DNA of 34,561 nucleotides, taken from positions 1 to 34,561 of the forward strand of contig NZ_VUMY01000024.1 in assembly GCF_009695935.1 (NCBI RefSeq), in the 5' to 3' direction. Within the stretch, counting starts at the first letter, position 1; every line of letters starts with the position of its first letter. The notes beneath the pieces are model-generated. The model saw only the letters and a list, made by a program, of their open reading frames with translations, was not told the origin of the DNA and did not search any database. Origin of the DNA: Mobiluncus porci (lineage in GTDB: Bacteria; Actinomycetota; Actinomycetes; Actinomycetales; Actinomycetaceae). Position numbers and translations under genes: made by a program. Below, in pieces: positions 15,566 through 23,824 of the stretch.

Positions 15566-16828
15566 CTAGACACTTAGCGGAATACACCAGGTCAGTTTGG
15601 TGCCGCGGGTAGAGTCGGGACGATTTTCGATGTTCATGTAGCCGAAATGGACCGAGGCGCGCGCCGCCATATTCGCCAGCCCGGAGTGGCGTCCGACAGT
15701 TTTTTCGAGCCCTGTCCCGTCATCGGTAATCTCCACCCACATCAGTCCGTTGGTTTCCGATTTCAGCGGCACTGTCGGCTCGATATGACCGCATCCCGGC
15801 GGCACCAACCCAGATTCGGCCCAGATTTGCACCTCCACGAGAACCTCGGTCGCGTGAGCGTGGCGAGCCACATTGGTGAGCCCCTCTCGGACCACAGCCA
15901 GAGCATCAGCAATCTCGTTTTCATCAAGAATCTCTACAAGTTCAGAGTCGAGACGCTCTGAATTGTCTTTGGAGAAAACCTCGTTGTTGAGCGCTAAAAC
16001 TAGCGAGGGCGCAAACCCCAGCGAGCGTCTAGCCAGGGAAGTCTCATGCCACAGCCCATCTACCAGGTTGAAAGCGGGGGAGTCTGACTCTTTGAGCCCG
16101 CTCACGATTTGGCGAATCTGGCTGACCGAATCTCCCACTGCGGCCAAGGCCTGGTCTATAGATTCCGTAATCTTCTCGGGAGTCGCGACCCCCGCGATTA
16201 AATCATCCTTGATGGTTCCCAACTGGAGGGACGTGGCAAACAGTTGTTGAATAGCAAGGTCATGAAGATCGCGAGCAATCCGCTGGCGTTCCTCCAACAG
16301 GCTCGCCCGATCCTCCGCGTGACGGATCGCCGCCAGTCGCAGCGCCAAAGTAGCCTGCGCCGCCAAATCCTCGGCTGCCTGGAGGGCGGGCTGGGTAAAT
16401 TCGTCTCGTCCGGGGTTTCGAAAAACAATAATGACACCGGTAGCAACCCCGTGGGCGCTCATCGGAGCGTAGAGCGCGGGCCCGAACCGAGACAGTTGCG
16501 GAACGCGGAGGGAATGAGCGCGCTCCATCGAGGGGACAATCATGCCGACATTGGAACGGATGACCGATTGGGCGCGTCCCTCGGGGGGAAACTCCAGACC
16601 AATCACGTCCCTTGCGGCCTCCCCGTCAGCAATCTCACAGATATATTTCTCCCCGAGACTCGGCAAAACAATGAGAACCGTGTCGGCTTCGGCGACCTCC
16701 AGCACGGATTGGCAGATAAGCCGCAGGGCATCCTCTTCTTCGGTGTCCTCCAAAAGCGCGGTGGTAATCCGCTGGCTCATCGCATTCCAACGGGTGGAAG
16801 TGTCGAGTTTAAGGCGGAGACTCTCCAA
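15566..16828 (-). CDS. GAF-domain sensor histidine kinase (HisKA_3 type)
   Basis: This is a soluble 420-residue kinase with no membrane segment. A GAF domain spans about residues 34-168. The dimerisation/phospho-acceptor region has ERQRIARDLHD with His189. The ATPase domain (about 305-418) has REGLTNVARHA and DDGTG. This is the DevS/NarX class that pairs with NarL-type regulators. The start is uncertain. TTG at 16828 is the first in-frame start and lies 35 bp past the cydC stop. An ATG at 16780 would drop 16 residues outside the GAF domain. Its position as last gene of the cydABDC unit suggests it senses a redox, gas or respiratory signal through the GAF pocket. Whether it binds haem cannot be seen. 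Confidence 0.88.
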   Translation of the reverse strand: MESLRLKLDTSTRWNAMSQRITTALLEDTEEEDALRLICQSVLEVAEADTVLIVLPSLGEKYICEIADGEAARDVIGLEFPPEGRAQSVIRSNVGMIVPSMERAHSLRVPQLSRFGPALYAPMSAHGVATGVIIVFRNPGRDEFTQPALQAAEDLAAQATLALRLAAIRHAEDRASLLEERQRIARDLHDLAIQQLFATSLQLGTIKDDLIAGVATPEKITESIDQALAAVGDSVSQIRQIVSGLKESDSPAFNLVDGLWHETSLARRSLGFAPSLVLALNNEVFSKDNSERLDSELVEILDENEIADALAVVREGLTNVARHAHATEVLVEVQIWAESGLVPPGCGHIEPTVPLKSETNGLMWVEITDDGTGLEKTVGRHSGLANMAARASVHFGYMNIENRPDSTRGTKLTWCIPLSV

Positions 16829-16862
16829 AGTGTCTTCAGTTTTTGGGCTGGGTGCGGGTGAT

Positions 16863-18773
16863 TCAGACGTAGGACTGCTCCTGTTCTAGACTCCAACGGT
16901 ATTCCGCTTGGGTTTCAATAAGTTCCTGGTGAGTGCCGCGGGCAATCACGGTCGTAGGGGACTCGGGGGTGGTTTTCCCAAGAACCAAAACCTCATCGGC
17001 TACCCCCAGGGCACTTAGACGGTGCGTCACCAGTAGCACCCCGCGTTCTCCGCTTTTACCGGTTGTGAGGAGATCTGTGACAAGTTGGTCAGCCATCTCC
17101 CCGTCCAGATGCTCCCCGGGTTCGTCCAAGGCCAGCAACTGCGCCGGCGTTGCCAGCGCGCGCGCCAAGAGAACACGCCGCCGCTCCCCTCCGGAGAGTG
17201 CCGCGCCGTCAAGACCAAGTGAGGTATTCAGGCCGTCTGGAGAGGCTAGGAGCCAAGCGCCCATTCCGGCTTGTTCCAACAGTTTCTGGGCCTCGAGATC
17301 CCCGACATTGGCTCTCGCCACGCGAATGTTTTCCAAAACCGAGGTCTGGAAAATGTGGGCGTCTTCGGCGGTCATTATAATCCTTGATGCCACCTGGTCG
17401 CGGGGGAGCTCATCAAGATTGCGTCCACCCACCGTGAGCGAGCCGGAGACGGGAGGAATCAGTCCCGCCAAGGTATAGAGCAAAGTGGACTTGCCGATGC
17501 CGGATTGACCCACCACCGCAAGCGCCTTCCCGGGATGCAGCTCGAGGTTGATGCCTTGAGCCACCACGGGCCCTCCCGGCCAGCCTATAGCGAGATCCTT
17601 GGCCACGAGTACGGGGTCAGGGAGGAGGACGCTCTTGCGGGTAGTAGGTTCTTTGGTGGGATTTCCTTGCGCAACTGCGCTCAAAGTTGGGGAGACTACC
17701 GTGGCTCCGGACTTGTCTTCGGCCTCAATCACCCGCAGCGCTTTCTCCACTTCGTTAGCCCCGCCCATCAGGTCAATCAAACGGGTCGCGGCGGCACCGG
17801 AAGAAACGAGCTGAACCGCGGCGGGGGCAAGTTGGGAAGTGCCCTCGAAGGCTGCCAGGGGGGCGAGAACCAGAATCGCCAAGTTCACGTCCCAAAGTTG
17901 CCCCGACAGAACCAGTGGCGTGCCAATCAGGAAGCCACACAATACGGCTAGACCCATCGCAAAATTGTCGATAAAGCTAGCAATGGAGGAGGGCCTAGCG
18001 GCTTTGTCTTTGAGATCCTGGATTTCTTTTTCGACCCGTTCCAGGTGGGCTTGGGCTTCGGGGAGTCGTCCCGAAACAGCGAGCTCCGAAGCGTTCATCA
18101 TCAAGGTTTGGGCACTCGCGGTGAGCTCAATCTGCGCTTGTTGCGCGGCCAACTCCGCGATTCGCGCCGAACGAATCGTCAAGAGTGGCCCGATAACGCC
18201 GGCGAGGATGAGACACAGCGCCAAGGCAAGGGCGGCCGCGGGGGAGAGGAACGCAAAAAGAATCACCGTCCCCAGACCGGTTATCGCCGTCACCATGGCG
18301 GGAAGCACCGATTTCACGACGAAATCGCCGACGGAATCCACATCTCCGCCCGTGCGGGCGAGAATCTCGCCGCGGCGTAGCGCGGCAATGTTCTTGGTCG
18401 GGCGGCCCGCAAGAATCCGGTAAACCGTGTGACGCAAATCCGCGACCCCCAAAAGCGCCACCTTGTGGGAGGCGAGACGCTCCAGATAGCGGAAGAGCGC
18501 TCGTCCGATGCCAAACATGCGGACACTGACCGCGGCAACCGCCAGATCCATCCACAGGGCATCAATCTGGGAGGCGCGAGCAATCATCCAGGCGGCAATG
18601 ACCGAAAGGCCAATGGCGCTAACGAGCGTAAGGACGCCGAGCAGAATCGCCAGCGCCATGTTGCCGCGCTTCAACCGCATCATCCGATAGGCCAGTTTCA
18701 GGCTGCGGATTTCCTTTCGGGTCATGAAGGCGCTGGCAGTTTGGGTTTCTTTTTGCAAGGGTTTCGCGTTCAT
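16863..18773 (-). CDS. cydC: Thiol reductant ABC exporter subunit CydC
   Basis: CydC forms a heterodimer with CydD that exports glutathione or cysteine, needed to assemble cytochrome bd. The 636-residue protein has six membrane helices (about residues 38-330), then an ATPase domain with Walker A GQSGIGKST (422-430), the signature LSGGERRR (about 530) and Walker B LLALDEPGEHLD, whose EHLD ending is typical of CydC. A low-complexity linker of about 45 residues (345-385) between the two parts is longer than usual. It overlaps cydD by 4 bp (ATGA), which implies coupled translation. Confidence 0.95.
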   Translation of the reverse strand: MNAKPLQKETQTASAFMTRKEIRSLKLAYRMMRLKRGNMALAILLGVLTLVSAIGLSVIAAWMIARASQIDALWMDLAVAAVSVRMFGIGRALFRYLERLASHKVALLGVADLRHTVYRILAGRPTKNIAALRRGEILARTGGDVDSVGDFVVKSVLPAMVTAITGLGTVILFAFLSPAAALALALCLILAGVIGPLLTIRSARIAELAAQQAQIELTASAQTLMMNASELAVSGRLPEAQAHLERVEKEIQDLKDKAARPSSIASFIDNFAMGLAVLCGFLIGTPLVLSGQLWDVNLAILVLAPLAAFEGTSQLAPAAVQLVSSGAAATRLIDLMGGANEVEKALRVIEAEDKSGATVVSPTLSAVAQGNPTKEPTTRKSVLLPDPVLVAKDLAIGWPGGPVVAQGINLELHPGKALAVVGQSGIGKSTLLYTLAGLIPPVSGSLTVGGRNLDELPRDQVASRIIMTAEDAHIFQTSVLENIRVARANVGDLEAQKLLEQAGMGAWLLASPDGLNTSLGLDGAALSGGERRRVLLARALATPAQLLALDEPGEHLDGEMADQLVTDLLTTGKSGERGVLLVTHRLSALGVADEVLVLGKTTPESPTTVIARGTHQELIETQAEYRWSLEQEQSYV

Positions 18774-20560
18774 GCGCTCACCTCCGCATCAGCAAAGTCG
18801 AGGTTCAAAATCAGGGGAGGGAGGTCCTCTCGCCCGTCCGGTTTACGTTCTTTTTCGCGAGTCCTCGGCTTTGCGGCGAGTATCGCGGCGGCTTCTTCGG
18901 CTTGTTCGGCCTCGCTAAAGGCTTTCGTCTGGACCGCAATCGTGTCATCTGCGATATTCAACACGGCTTGACGGTGGGCGATGACAACCACGGTTTTCCC
19001 CTGCTGTTTCAACGCATTGATACCGGCGATTACCAGGGTCTCCAAGTTGGCGTCAAGATGCGCCGTCGGTTCATCCAACACGATTAACTGGGAATCTCCC
19101 GTAAGCGCGCGGGTCAAAGCCAGTCGCTGACGCTGTCCGACAGAAAGACCGACCCCTCCCGCACCGAGGAAGGTCTGCCACCCGTCGGGAAGGGCCGCGA
19201 CAACCTGGGCAAACTTGGTGATTTCCGCCGCCTCCAGGAGGGCCTCGCTCGGCTCCTGGGCCTCGTTTTCACCAAGGTTCTCTAAAACAGTGCCGGGGAG
19301 AATGGCAGGGTTTTGGGGAACCCACGCGCATTGGCTCCACCAAGAACTCGGGTCAATGTCTTTGAGCTCGATAGTTTCGGTTCCTTCCGTGTGGATAAGA
19401 ATGGAGCCAAGATCTAGACCCTGCAAGCCCAGCAAGCTCATCGCCGTAGTGGTTTTTCCAGAACCAGAAGGACCGGAGAGCGCATAGATTTTCCCGGGCT
19501 CGAGAGTGGCGGACAAACTGGCGGGAGCCCACATGCCGCGTGCTTTCACCCCGATATTGACGAGCTCAATGCGGGAGGTTTTGAGATTCGGGGCGGGGCG
19601 GTTACCGGTTTCGGTCAGGGGTTCTTCGAGGATATTGAAGGCCGCCTCAGCAGCAGTCACCCCATCGGAAGAAGCATGGAACTGCTTCCCGACCTGGCGC
19701 AGCGGCTCGAAGACTTCGGGTGCCAGCATAATCACGACGAGTCCGGTGAAAAGATCCATACCACCGCCAATCATGCGTGCCCCGATTTCGACCGCCACAA
19801 TAGCCACGCAAAGGGTTGTGAGGAACTCCAGCACTCCGCCGCTCATAAACGCGACTCGCAAGGTAGCCATGGTGGAGCGGGTGTATTCGTAGCCCACACG
19901 CTTGACCTGTTTTGCGGGGTCTTTCTCGCGTCCCAGCGCCTTCAAGGTGGCTAGACCCGACAGGAGGTCAACAAGTTGCCCACCCATGCGTTTCATGGAG
20001 GCCAGGCGCTTATCGGAATAGTCTTGGGTGAGTTTCCCGATGAGAATCATGAACAGGGGGATGAGGGGGATAGTGACGCCGGCAGCGATAGCGCTTGGCC
20101 AGTCCAGAATCAGAATCACCAGCAGTGTCAGCGGGGTGACCGTCACCGAGAGCAATAGCTCGGGGAGGAAGAATACGAAATAGGCGTCCAGGTCTTTTAG
20201 CGCCCGCACCACGGTGGTCACCGTGTCTTGGCCGTGTTGGACTTGCCAACGTGGCCCGAGTTTCGTGGCGTGGTCGAGGACTTTGGCGCGAATCTCTTTG
20301 ATGGCTCCCGTGGCGGCGCGGTGGGCAAACCACTGTCGAATCAGCAAGGTGAGGGCTCGGAGGAAGAGCACTGCCAGTAAGGCCAGCAAAGTGGGAGCCA
20401 CCACATCCAAGCCAACGTGGTTAGTGATGACGTTCGAGGCGGCTTTCGCAATCAAGAGATCTTGGCCGATGATGAACACGGCGGAGAGAAAACCAAAAAT
20501 GGTGATGAAGATAATATAGCCACGCGCGCTTTTCGCGTATTTCAAAAGCCTCGGATCCAT
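18770..20560 (-). CDS. cydD: Thiol reductant ABC exporter subunit CydD
   Basis: This is the partner of CydC in the exporter. The 596-residue protein has six membrane helices, Walker A GPSGSGKTT (about 363-371) and Walker B LIVLDEPTAHLD. Its signature motif is LSVGQRQR, with Val in place of the usual second Gly of LSGGQ. A C-terminal tail of about 45 residues is rich in Ala, Glu, Lys and Arg. I chose the ATG at 20558-20560 because GGGTG lies 7 nt upstream; a GTG three codons earlier overlaps that site. A strong hairpin at 20625-20653 separates it from cydB, so cydDC may be expressed below cydAB. Confidence 0.94.
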   Translation of the reverse strand: MDPRLLKYAKSARGYIIFITIFGFLSAVFIIGQDLLIAKAASNVITNHVGLDVVAPTLLALLAVLFLRALTLLIRQWFAHRAATGAIKEIRAKVLDHATKLGPRWQVQHGQDTVTTVVRALKDLDAYFVFFLPELLLSVTVTPLTLLVILILDWPSAIAAGVTIPLIPLFMILIGKLTQDYSDKRLASMKRMGGQLVDLLSGLATLKALGREKDPAKQVKRVGYEYTRSTMATLRVAFMSGGVLEFLTTLCVAIVAVEIGARMIGGGMDLFTGLVVIMLAPEVFEPLRQVGKQFHASSDGVTAAEAAFNILEEPLTETGNRPAPNLKTSRIELVNIGVKARGMWAPASLSATLEPGKIYALSGPSGSGKTTTAMSLLGLQGLDLGSILIHTEGTETIELKDIDPSSWWSQCAWVPQNPAILPGTVLENLGENEAQEPSEALLEAAEITKFAQVVAALPDGWQTFLGAGGVGLSVGQRQRLALTRALTGDSQLIVLDEPTAHLDANLETLVIAGINALKQQGKTVVVIAHRQAVLNIADDTIAVQTKAFSEAEQAEEAAAILAAKPRTREKERKPDGREDLPPLILNLDFADAEVSA

Positions 20561-20624
20561 CGGTTTCACCCGTTAACCCTTACATATTCAGGCCTAAAAT
20601 TCTAACTGAGATTTTAAATTGGAG

Positions 20625-20653
20625 CGGGCGGGTTGCTTCAAGCAACCCGCCCG
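20625..20653 (-). terminator. Strong hairpin between cydB and cydD
   Basis: GGGCGGGTTGC pairs perfectly with GCAACCCGCCC around a TTCAA loop, extended by one C-G pair. In the cydB transcript it follows the stop codon by about 25 nt. The next bases (GCTCCAATTTAAAATC) give no clean U tract, so partial termination or a processing/stability element is more likely than a full stop. Confidence 0.6.
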
Positions 20654-20676
20654 GCGGAGTGACCGCGACTAAATGA

Positions 20677-21807
20677 TTAGCCCACCAAGAAGTTAGCGCC
20701 AGCGCGCACATTTCCGGGCTCTAGGCCACCAGCCGGAGCCGGAGCGATGCGAGCGCGGAACATGTACACCGACCAGATGGTGTATCCGAGCACGACCGGC
20801 ACGAGGATGACGGCCGCAATGGTCATCACAATCTGCGTAGCCGGTGAAGCCGCGGAATCCCAAATCGTCAGGGAGTACGCCGGATCAACAGAGGACTTCA
20901 TGACGTAGGGGTAGATCATGGCGAACACCCACGCCACAGCGAAGGCCACGCCCGCGCTGTTGAAGATGAAGGCCTTGCCGGAGCTCTTCTGGAAAGCGAA
21001 GAGCAACGCCACGATGAGGCATACTGCCGCTATGACCAAGAAGATCAACGCGAAGATGAATCCCTCGCCCTTGAACGCGAAGGTGCCCCACACGGCGAAG
21101 ACCGCAGTCAGCAGAGTCGATGCCAAAGCAGCCTTCGGAGCGAAAGCCACAGCGCGATCGTGAACCGCATCGGTCGTCTTCAAGGAGAGGAACAACGCGC
21201 CTTGCGTCAAAGCCAAGGAGGCGATGACCAAACCACCGAGAATGCCGAACGGAGTCAGCAGGCTCAGCAACTGGGCGAAGGGCATGTCACCCAAGCCTAC
21301 GAGGTTGTGAACGTGAACGGACAAATCGATGTTTCCGGTTCCGACCTCTGTGAACGGATCCTTCGGATCGACCACGACAATCTTCATACCTTGGACGAGG
21401 TTAGCGAAAGCCACACCCAAGAGAATCGGCACGAGCCAGCCCGCCACCATCTGGATGGTGTCCCAGCGAGAGCGCCACGCTTCGGACTTCAACTTGTTGC
21501 GCCATTCAATAGCCGCGATACGGCCAATCAGCGCGAGCAAGATGAGGAACAAAGCGATGTACATGCCGGAGAACATGACCGCGTACCATTCGGGGGAGGA
21601 AGCGAAGGTCGCACCACCGGCGGTGAGCAACCACACTTCGTTTCCGTCCCAGTGCGGGCCAATCGCGCGAACCATCTGGCCGCGTTCTTCGTCGGTCTTA
21701 CCGAGGATACGCAGGAGCATTCCGGTACCGAGACCGTAGCCTTCGAGAATGAGGTAGCCAGACCAGAGGACGGCGACCAAGATAAACCACAAAACTTGCA
21801 ATACCAT
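20677..21807 (-). CDS. cydB: Cytochrome bd ubiquinol/menaquinol oxidase subunit II
   Basis: CydB is the second subunit of the high-affinity terminal oxidase. The 376-residue protein has about nine membrane helices and the family motifs LWSGYLILEGYGLGTGML near the N-terminus, GPHWDGNEVWLL (about residues 50-61) and GGATFASSPEWYAVMFSG. GGAGG lies 8 nt before the ATG at 21805-21807, which I prefer to a TTG two codons earlier. It follows cydA by 13 bp in one operon. Confidence 0.96.
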   Translation of the reverse strand: MVLQVLWFILVAVLWSGYLILEGYGLGTGMLLRILGKTDEERGQMVRAIGPHWDGNEVWLLTAGGATFASSPEWYAVMFSGMYIALFLILLALIGRIAAIEWRNKLKSEAWRSRWDTIQMVAGWLVPILLGVAFANLVQGMKIVVVDPKDPFTEVGTGNIDLSVHVHNLVGLGDMPFAQLLSLLTPFGILGGLVIASLALTQGALFLSLKTTDAVHDRAVAFAPKAALASTLLTAVFAVWGTFAFKGEGFIFALIFLVIAAVCLIVALLFAFQKSSGKAFIFNSAGVAFAVAWVFAMIYPYVMKSSVDPAYSLTIWDSAASPATQIVMTIAAVILVPVVLGYTIWSVYMFRARIAPAPAGGLEPGNVRAGANFLVG

Positions 21808-21820
21808 GATCAAATCCTCC

Positions 21821-23443
21821 TTAAGCGAACGTCAGTTCTTGAGAAGCGGAGACCGGACCGCCATCGGCAGCCGGAGTGTTGATGCCCTCTTTGGAGTAAC
21901 GCACCAGGAGACGGAACCAGATGATTCCGAGCACCAGGTAAAGTACGGTGAATCCAATGAGGGAGATGAGGAGCTCGATGGGGTTGACCACGCCGGACAA
22001 GCCATCGCCGGTCAGCATGTAAACCCCGCCGAGACCCACATTTGTGAGCTCGTAGTTCTCGTCGAAAGCATCCACGTTCGGGTAAACGATGAAGGGCTGA
22101 CGACCGATTTCAGTCATGATCCAGCCGAACATTGCCGAAAGGAACGGCATCGGCAAGGTGATGAGAGCCAACTTGGACAGACCCTTAGAGGTAGCAACCT
22201 TGCCACCGCGAGTCTGGTACAAGCCGATGATTGCCAGCGCCGCCATGAAGACGCCCAGACCCATCATCAAACGGAATGACCAGAAAGTGATGAGCATCGG
22301 GGGAGCGTAGGGAGCCCAGCTATAGTCAGCCACATCGCCCTGACCCTTGAGTCCGGAGGTGGCGGCGGTATCCGTGTTCGGAGATTTCGGCTCAGCCGCC
22401 TTAATCTTCTCGAACAGGTTTGCGGTGCGCTCCGAGGAATCTGCCATACCAGCAATGGTGCGCTGGAAGGAGTTGTGAGCCACGAAGCCCAAAACGCCCG
22501 GAATCTTACCGATACCGGCTTCAACCACGGGCCACTTGTCGCCTTCCTTCTGGATGTCTGTCGGGCAGTCAGAGAACGCGAACAAGGCCAAAGCACCGGA
22601 TTCACCGGAACAGAGTCCCTCAGCCGCAGCCATCTTGCCTGGCTGATAGTAAACAAGGTGCTGACCCTGAAGGTGACCGGAAGCCACCGTCAATATGCCG
22701 GCTACGAGCATGATAGTCATTCCCCAACGGGCAATCGGACGCCACACTTCGCGAGCCTCGGTTTCACCGATGCCCCCGGCATTTGCGGAACGAACCATCC
22801 ACCAGATGGAAATACCGGCCACAATGGTCGCGGCCAGCAAGATAGAAGAGGTTACAACGTGGAAGACTGCGAGCCACATGGTGGAGTTCAACACCACCGA
22901 GAAGAAGGCCGCGGCGCTATCGAGGGTCGCACGACCGGTTTCGGGGTCGAAGTGAGCCCCTACCGGATGCTGCATCCAGGAGTTTGCGCCAATAATCCAC
23001 AGCATGGAGGTGTTAACACCCACCATAACCAACCACGCGACAACCACGTGGGCTTTCTTGGAGATCTTACCCCAACCGAAAATCCACACGCCTAGGAATG
23101 TGGACTCCATAAAGAAGGAGAGCAAGGCCTCAAAAGCCAGTGGAGCGCCGAAGATGTCACCGACGAAGCGGGAGTATTCAGACCAGCCCATGCCGAACTG
23201 GAACTCCTGCACGATGCCGGTGGCGACGCCCAGAGCAAAGTTAATCAGGAACAATTTTCCAAAGAACCGTGTCGCCTTCAGCCAATATTCCTTGCCGGTG
23301 CGGTACCACAATGTCTCCATAAGTGCTACCAGCAAGGACATGCCGATGGTGAACGGAACCAGGATGAAGTGGTAGACGGTTGTAATACCGAACTGCCACC
23401 GCGCCAAATCGAGGCTTTCAAGCCCCATTGAGACGACGGTCAC
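21821..23443 (-). CDS. cydA: Cytochrome bd ubiquinol/menaquinol oxidase subunit I
   Basis: CydA carries the haems b558, b595 and d and the quinol site, and reduces O2 to water. Family features are LDLARWQFGITTVYHF with the haem ligand His, FGMGWSEYSRFVGDIFG with the conserved glutamates, QPGKMAAAEGL with the quinol-site Lys and Glu, GKIPGVLGF, SFRLMMGLG and GRQPFIVYP. The quinol loop is of the short type usual for Gram-positive bacteria, but contains a stretch of about 35 residues rich in Ser, Thr, Ala and Lys before SWAPYAPP. I chose the GTG at 23441-23443 (540 residues), which has AAAGG 9 nt upstream. The ATG five codons on is an alternative. It is the first gene of cydABDC, divergent from rne. 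Confidence 0.96.
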   Translation of the reverse strand: MTVVSMGLESLDLARWQFGITTVYHFILVPFTIGMSLLVALMETLWYRTGKEYWLKATRFFGKLFLINFALGVATGIVQEFQFGMGWSEYSRFVGDIFGAPLAFEALLSFFMESTFLGVWIFGWGKISKKAHVVVAWLVMVGVNTSMLWIIGANSWMQHPVGAHFDPETGRATLDSAAAFFSVVLNSTMWLAVFHVVTSSILLAATIVAGISIWWMVRSANAGGIGETEAREVWRPIARWGMTIMLVAGILTVASGHLQGQHLVYYQPGKMAAAEGLCSGESGALALFAFSDCPTDIQKEGDKWPVVEAGIGKIPGVLGFVAHNSFQRTIAGMADSSERTANLFEKIKAAEPKSPNTDTAATSGLKGQGDVADYSWAPYAPPMLITFWSFRLMMGLGVFMAALAIIGLYQTRGGKVATSKGLSKLALITLPMPFLSAMFGWIMTEIGRQPFIVYPNVDAFDENYELTNVGLGGVYMLTGDGLSGVVNPIELLISLIGFTVLYLVLGIIWFRLLVRYSKEGINTPAADGGPVSASQELTFA

Positions 23444-23488
23444 CTTTTTCCGCCTTTCCGTAGAATTAATAGAAATTGCATTGTGACC

Positions 23489-23508
23489 CCGATTCAAAAC
23501 GTAATCGG
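23489..23508. promoter_or_regulatory. Inverted repeat in the cydA leader
   Basis: CCGATT and AATCGG flank 8 bp, about 45-65 bp before the cydA start codon. It could be an operator or a small hairpin in the cydA leader RNA. Confidence 0.35.
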
Positions 23509-23555
23509 CAAAGCGATGACATAGAGAAGCTGGATCACGCCATAAATCTACCCTA

Positions 23556-23578
23556 AAATTTACCAAATAGGTGAATTT
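23556..23578. promoter_or_regulatory. Candidate operator upstream of cydABDC
   Basis: The near-palindrome AAATTnACC–N5–GGTnAATTT has nine-base half-sites that match except for one position each. It lies about 115-135 bp upstream of cydA and 60 bp or so left of the presumed rne leader. The size and symmetry suit a dimeric repressor or response regulator. It does not fit the Rex consensus (TGTGA half-sites). The kinase and regulator at 14828-16828 are natural candidates to act here, but that is inference. Confidence 0.4.
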
Positions 23579-23622
23579 CGGGTGTGTTTGGAGGTTTTGG
23601 GAAAAGAAAACGTCGAGATGAT

Positions 23623-23733
23623 GTAGGATTGTCCCAGCGGGATAGCTGGTTAGAGCAACCTACGTCGGCGAAAGAATCGAATCTCGGATTCAGGCTTGAT
23701 TCCTTGAGATTCAACGGTTCTCCTCCCCGAGAA
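23623..23733 (+). ncRNA. Structured 5' leader of rne, candidate cis-regulatory RNA
   Basis: Nested pairings can be read directly. GTAGG-A-TTG (23623-23631) pairs with CAACCTAC (23656-23663) and encloses CCAGC/GCTGG (23634-23638 with 23645-23649). GAATCTCGGA (23679-23688) pairs with TCC plus GAGATTC (23701-23712), with two unpaired bases. TTCTC then pairs with GAGAA (about 23718-23733). A further GCGG-TAT-CCGC hairpin lies before the coding region. RNase E genes elsewhere are autoregulated through a folded leader, so this is a reasonable candidate. The transcription start is unknown. If the TAGGAT at 23624 is the -10, the first stem is not transcribed. Confidence 0.4.
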
Positions 23734-23824
23734 TAGACTTCCGTCCGTGGCGGTATCCGCGGGCCATTACAGGAGCGTTTCCGTTTGTGGTTGCAAAACG
23801 GGGACGCGGGAGTTCAAGAAGAAT

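Larger units (their letters stand above)
23444..23824. other. 381-bp divergent intergenic region between cydA and rne
   Basis: The longest non-coding stretch in the window. Its left part holds two inverted repeats (23489-23508 and 23556-23578) in the cydA upstream region. Its right part (about 23620-23824) can fold into several successive hairpins in the rne direction. A -10-like TAGGAT is at 23624-23629 on the plus strand without a good -35. I found no coding region, tRNA gene or known riboswitch that I can name. Confidence 0.6.

Noticed and set aside
23481-23486. Rex-type operator (TTGTGA half-site) upstream of cydA
   Set aside because: Only one half-site is present, with no matching TCACAA at the right spacing.
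23638-23710. Intact tRNA gene in the rne leader
   Set aside because: The D-arm-like and T-arm-like pieces are suggestive, but the acceptor stem does not close, the D loop is short and no anticodon arm forms, so I do not call a tRNA.
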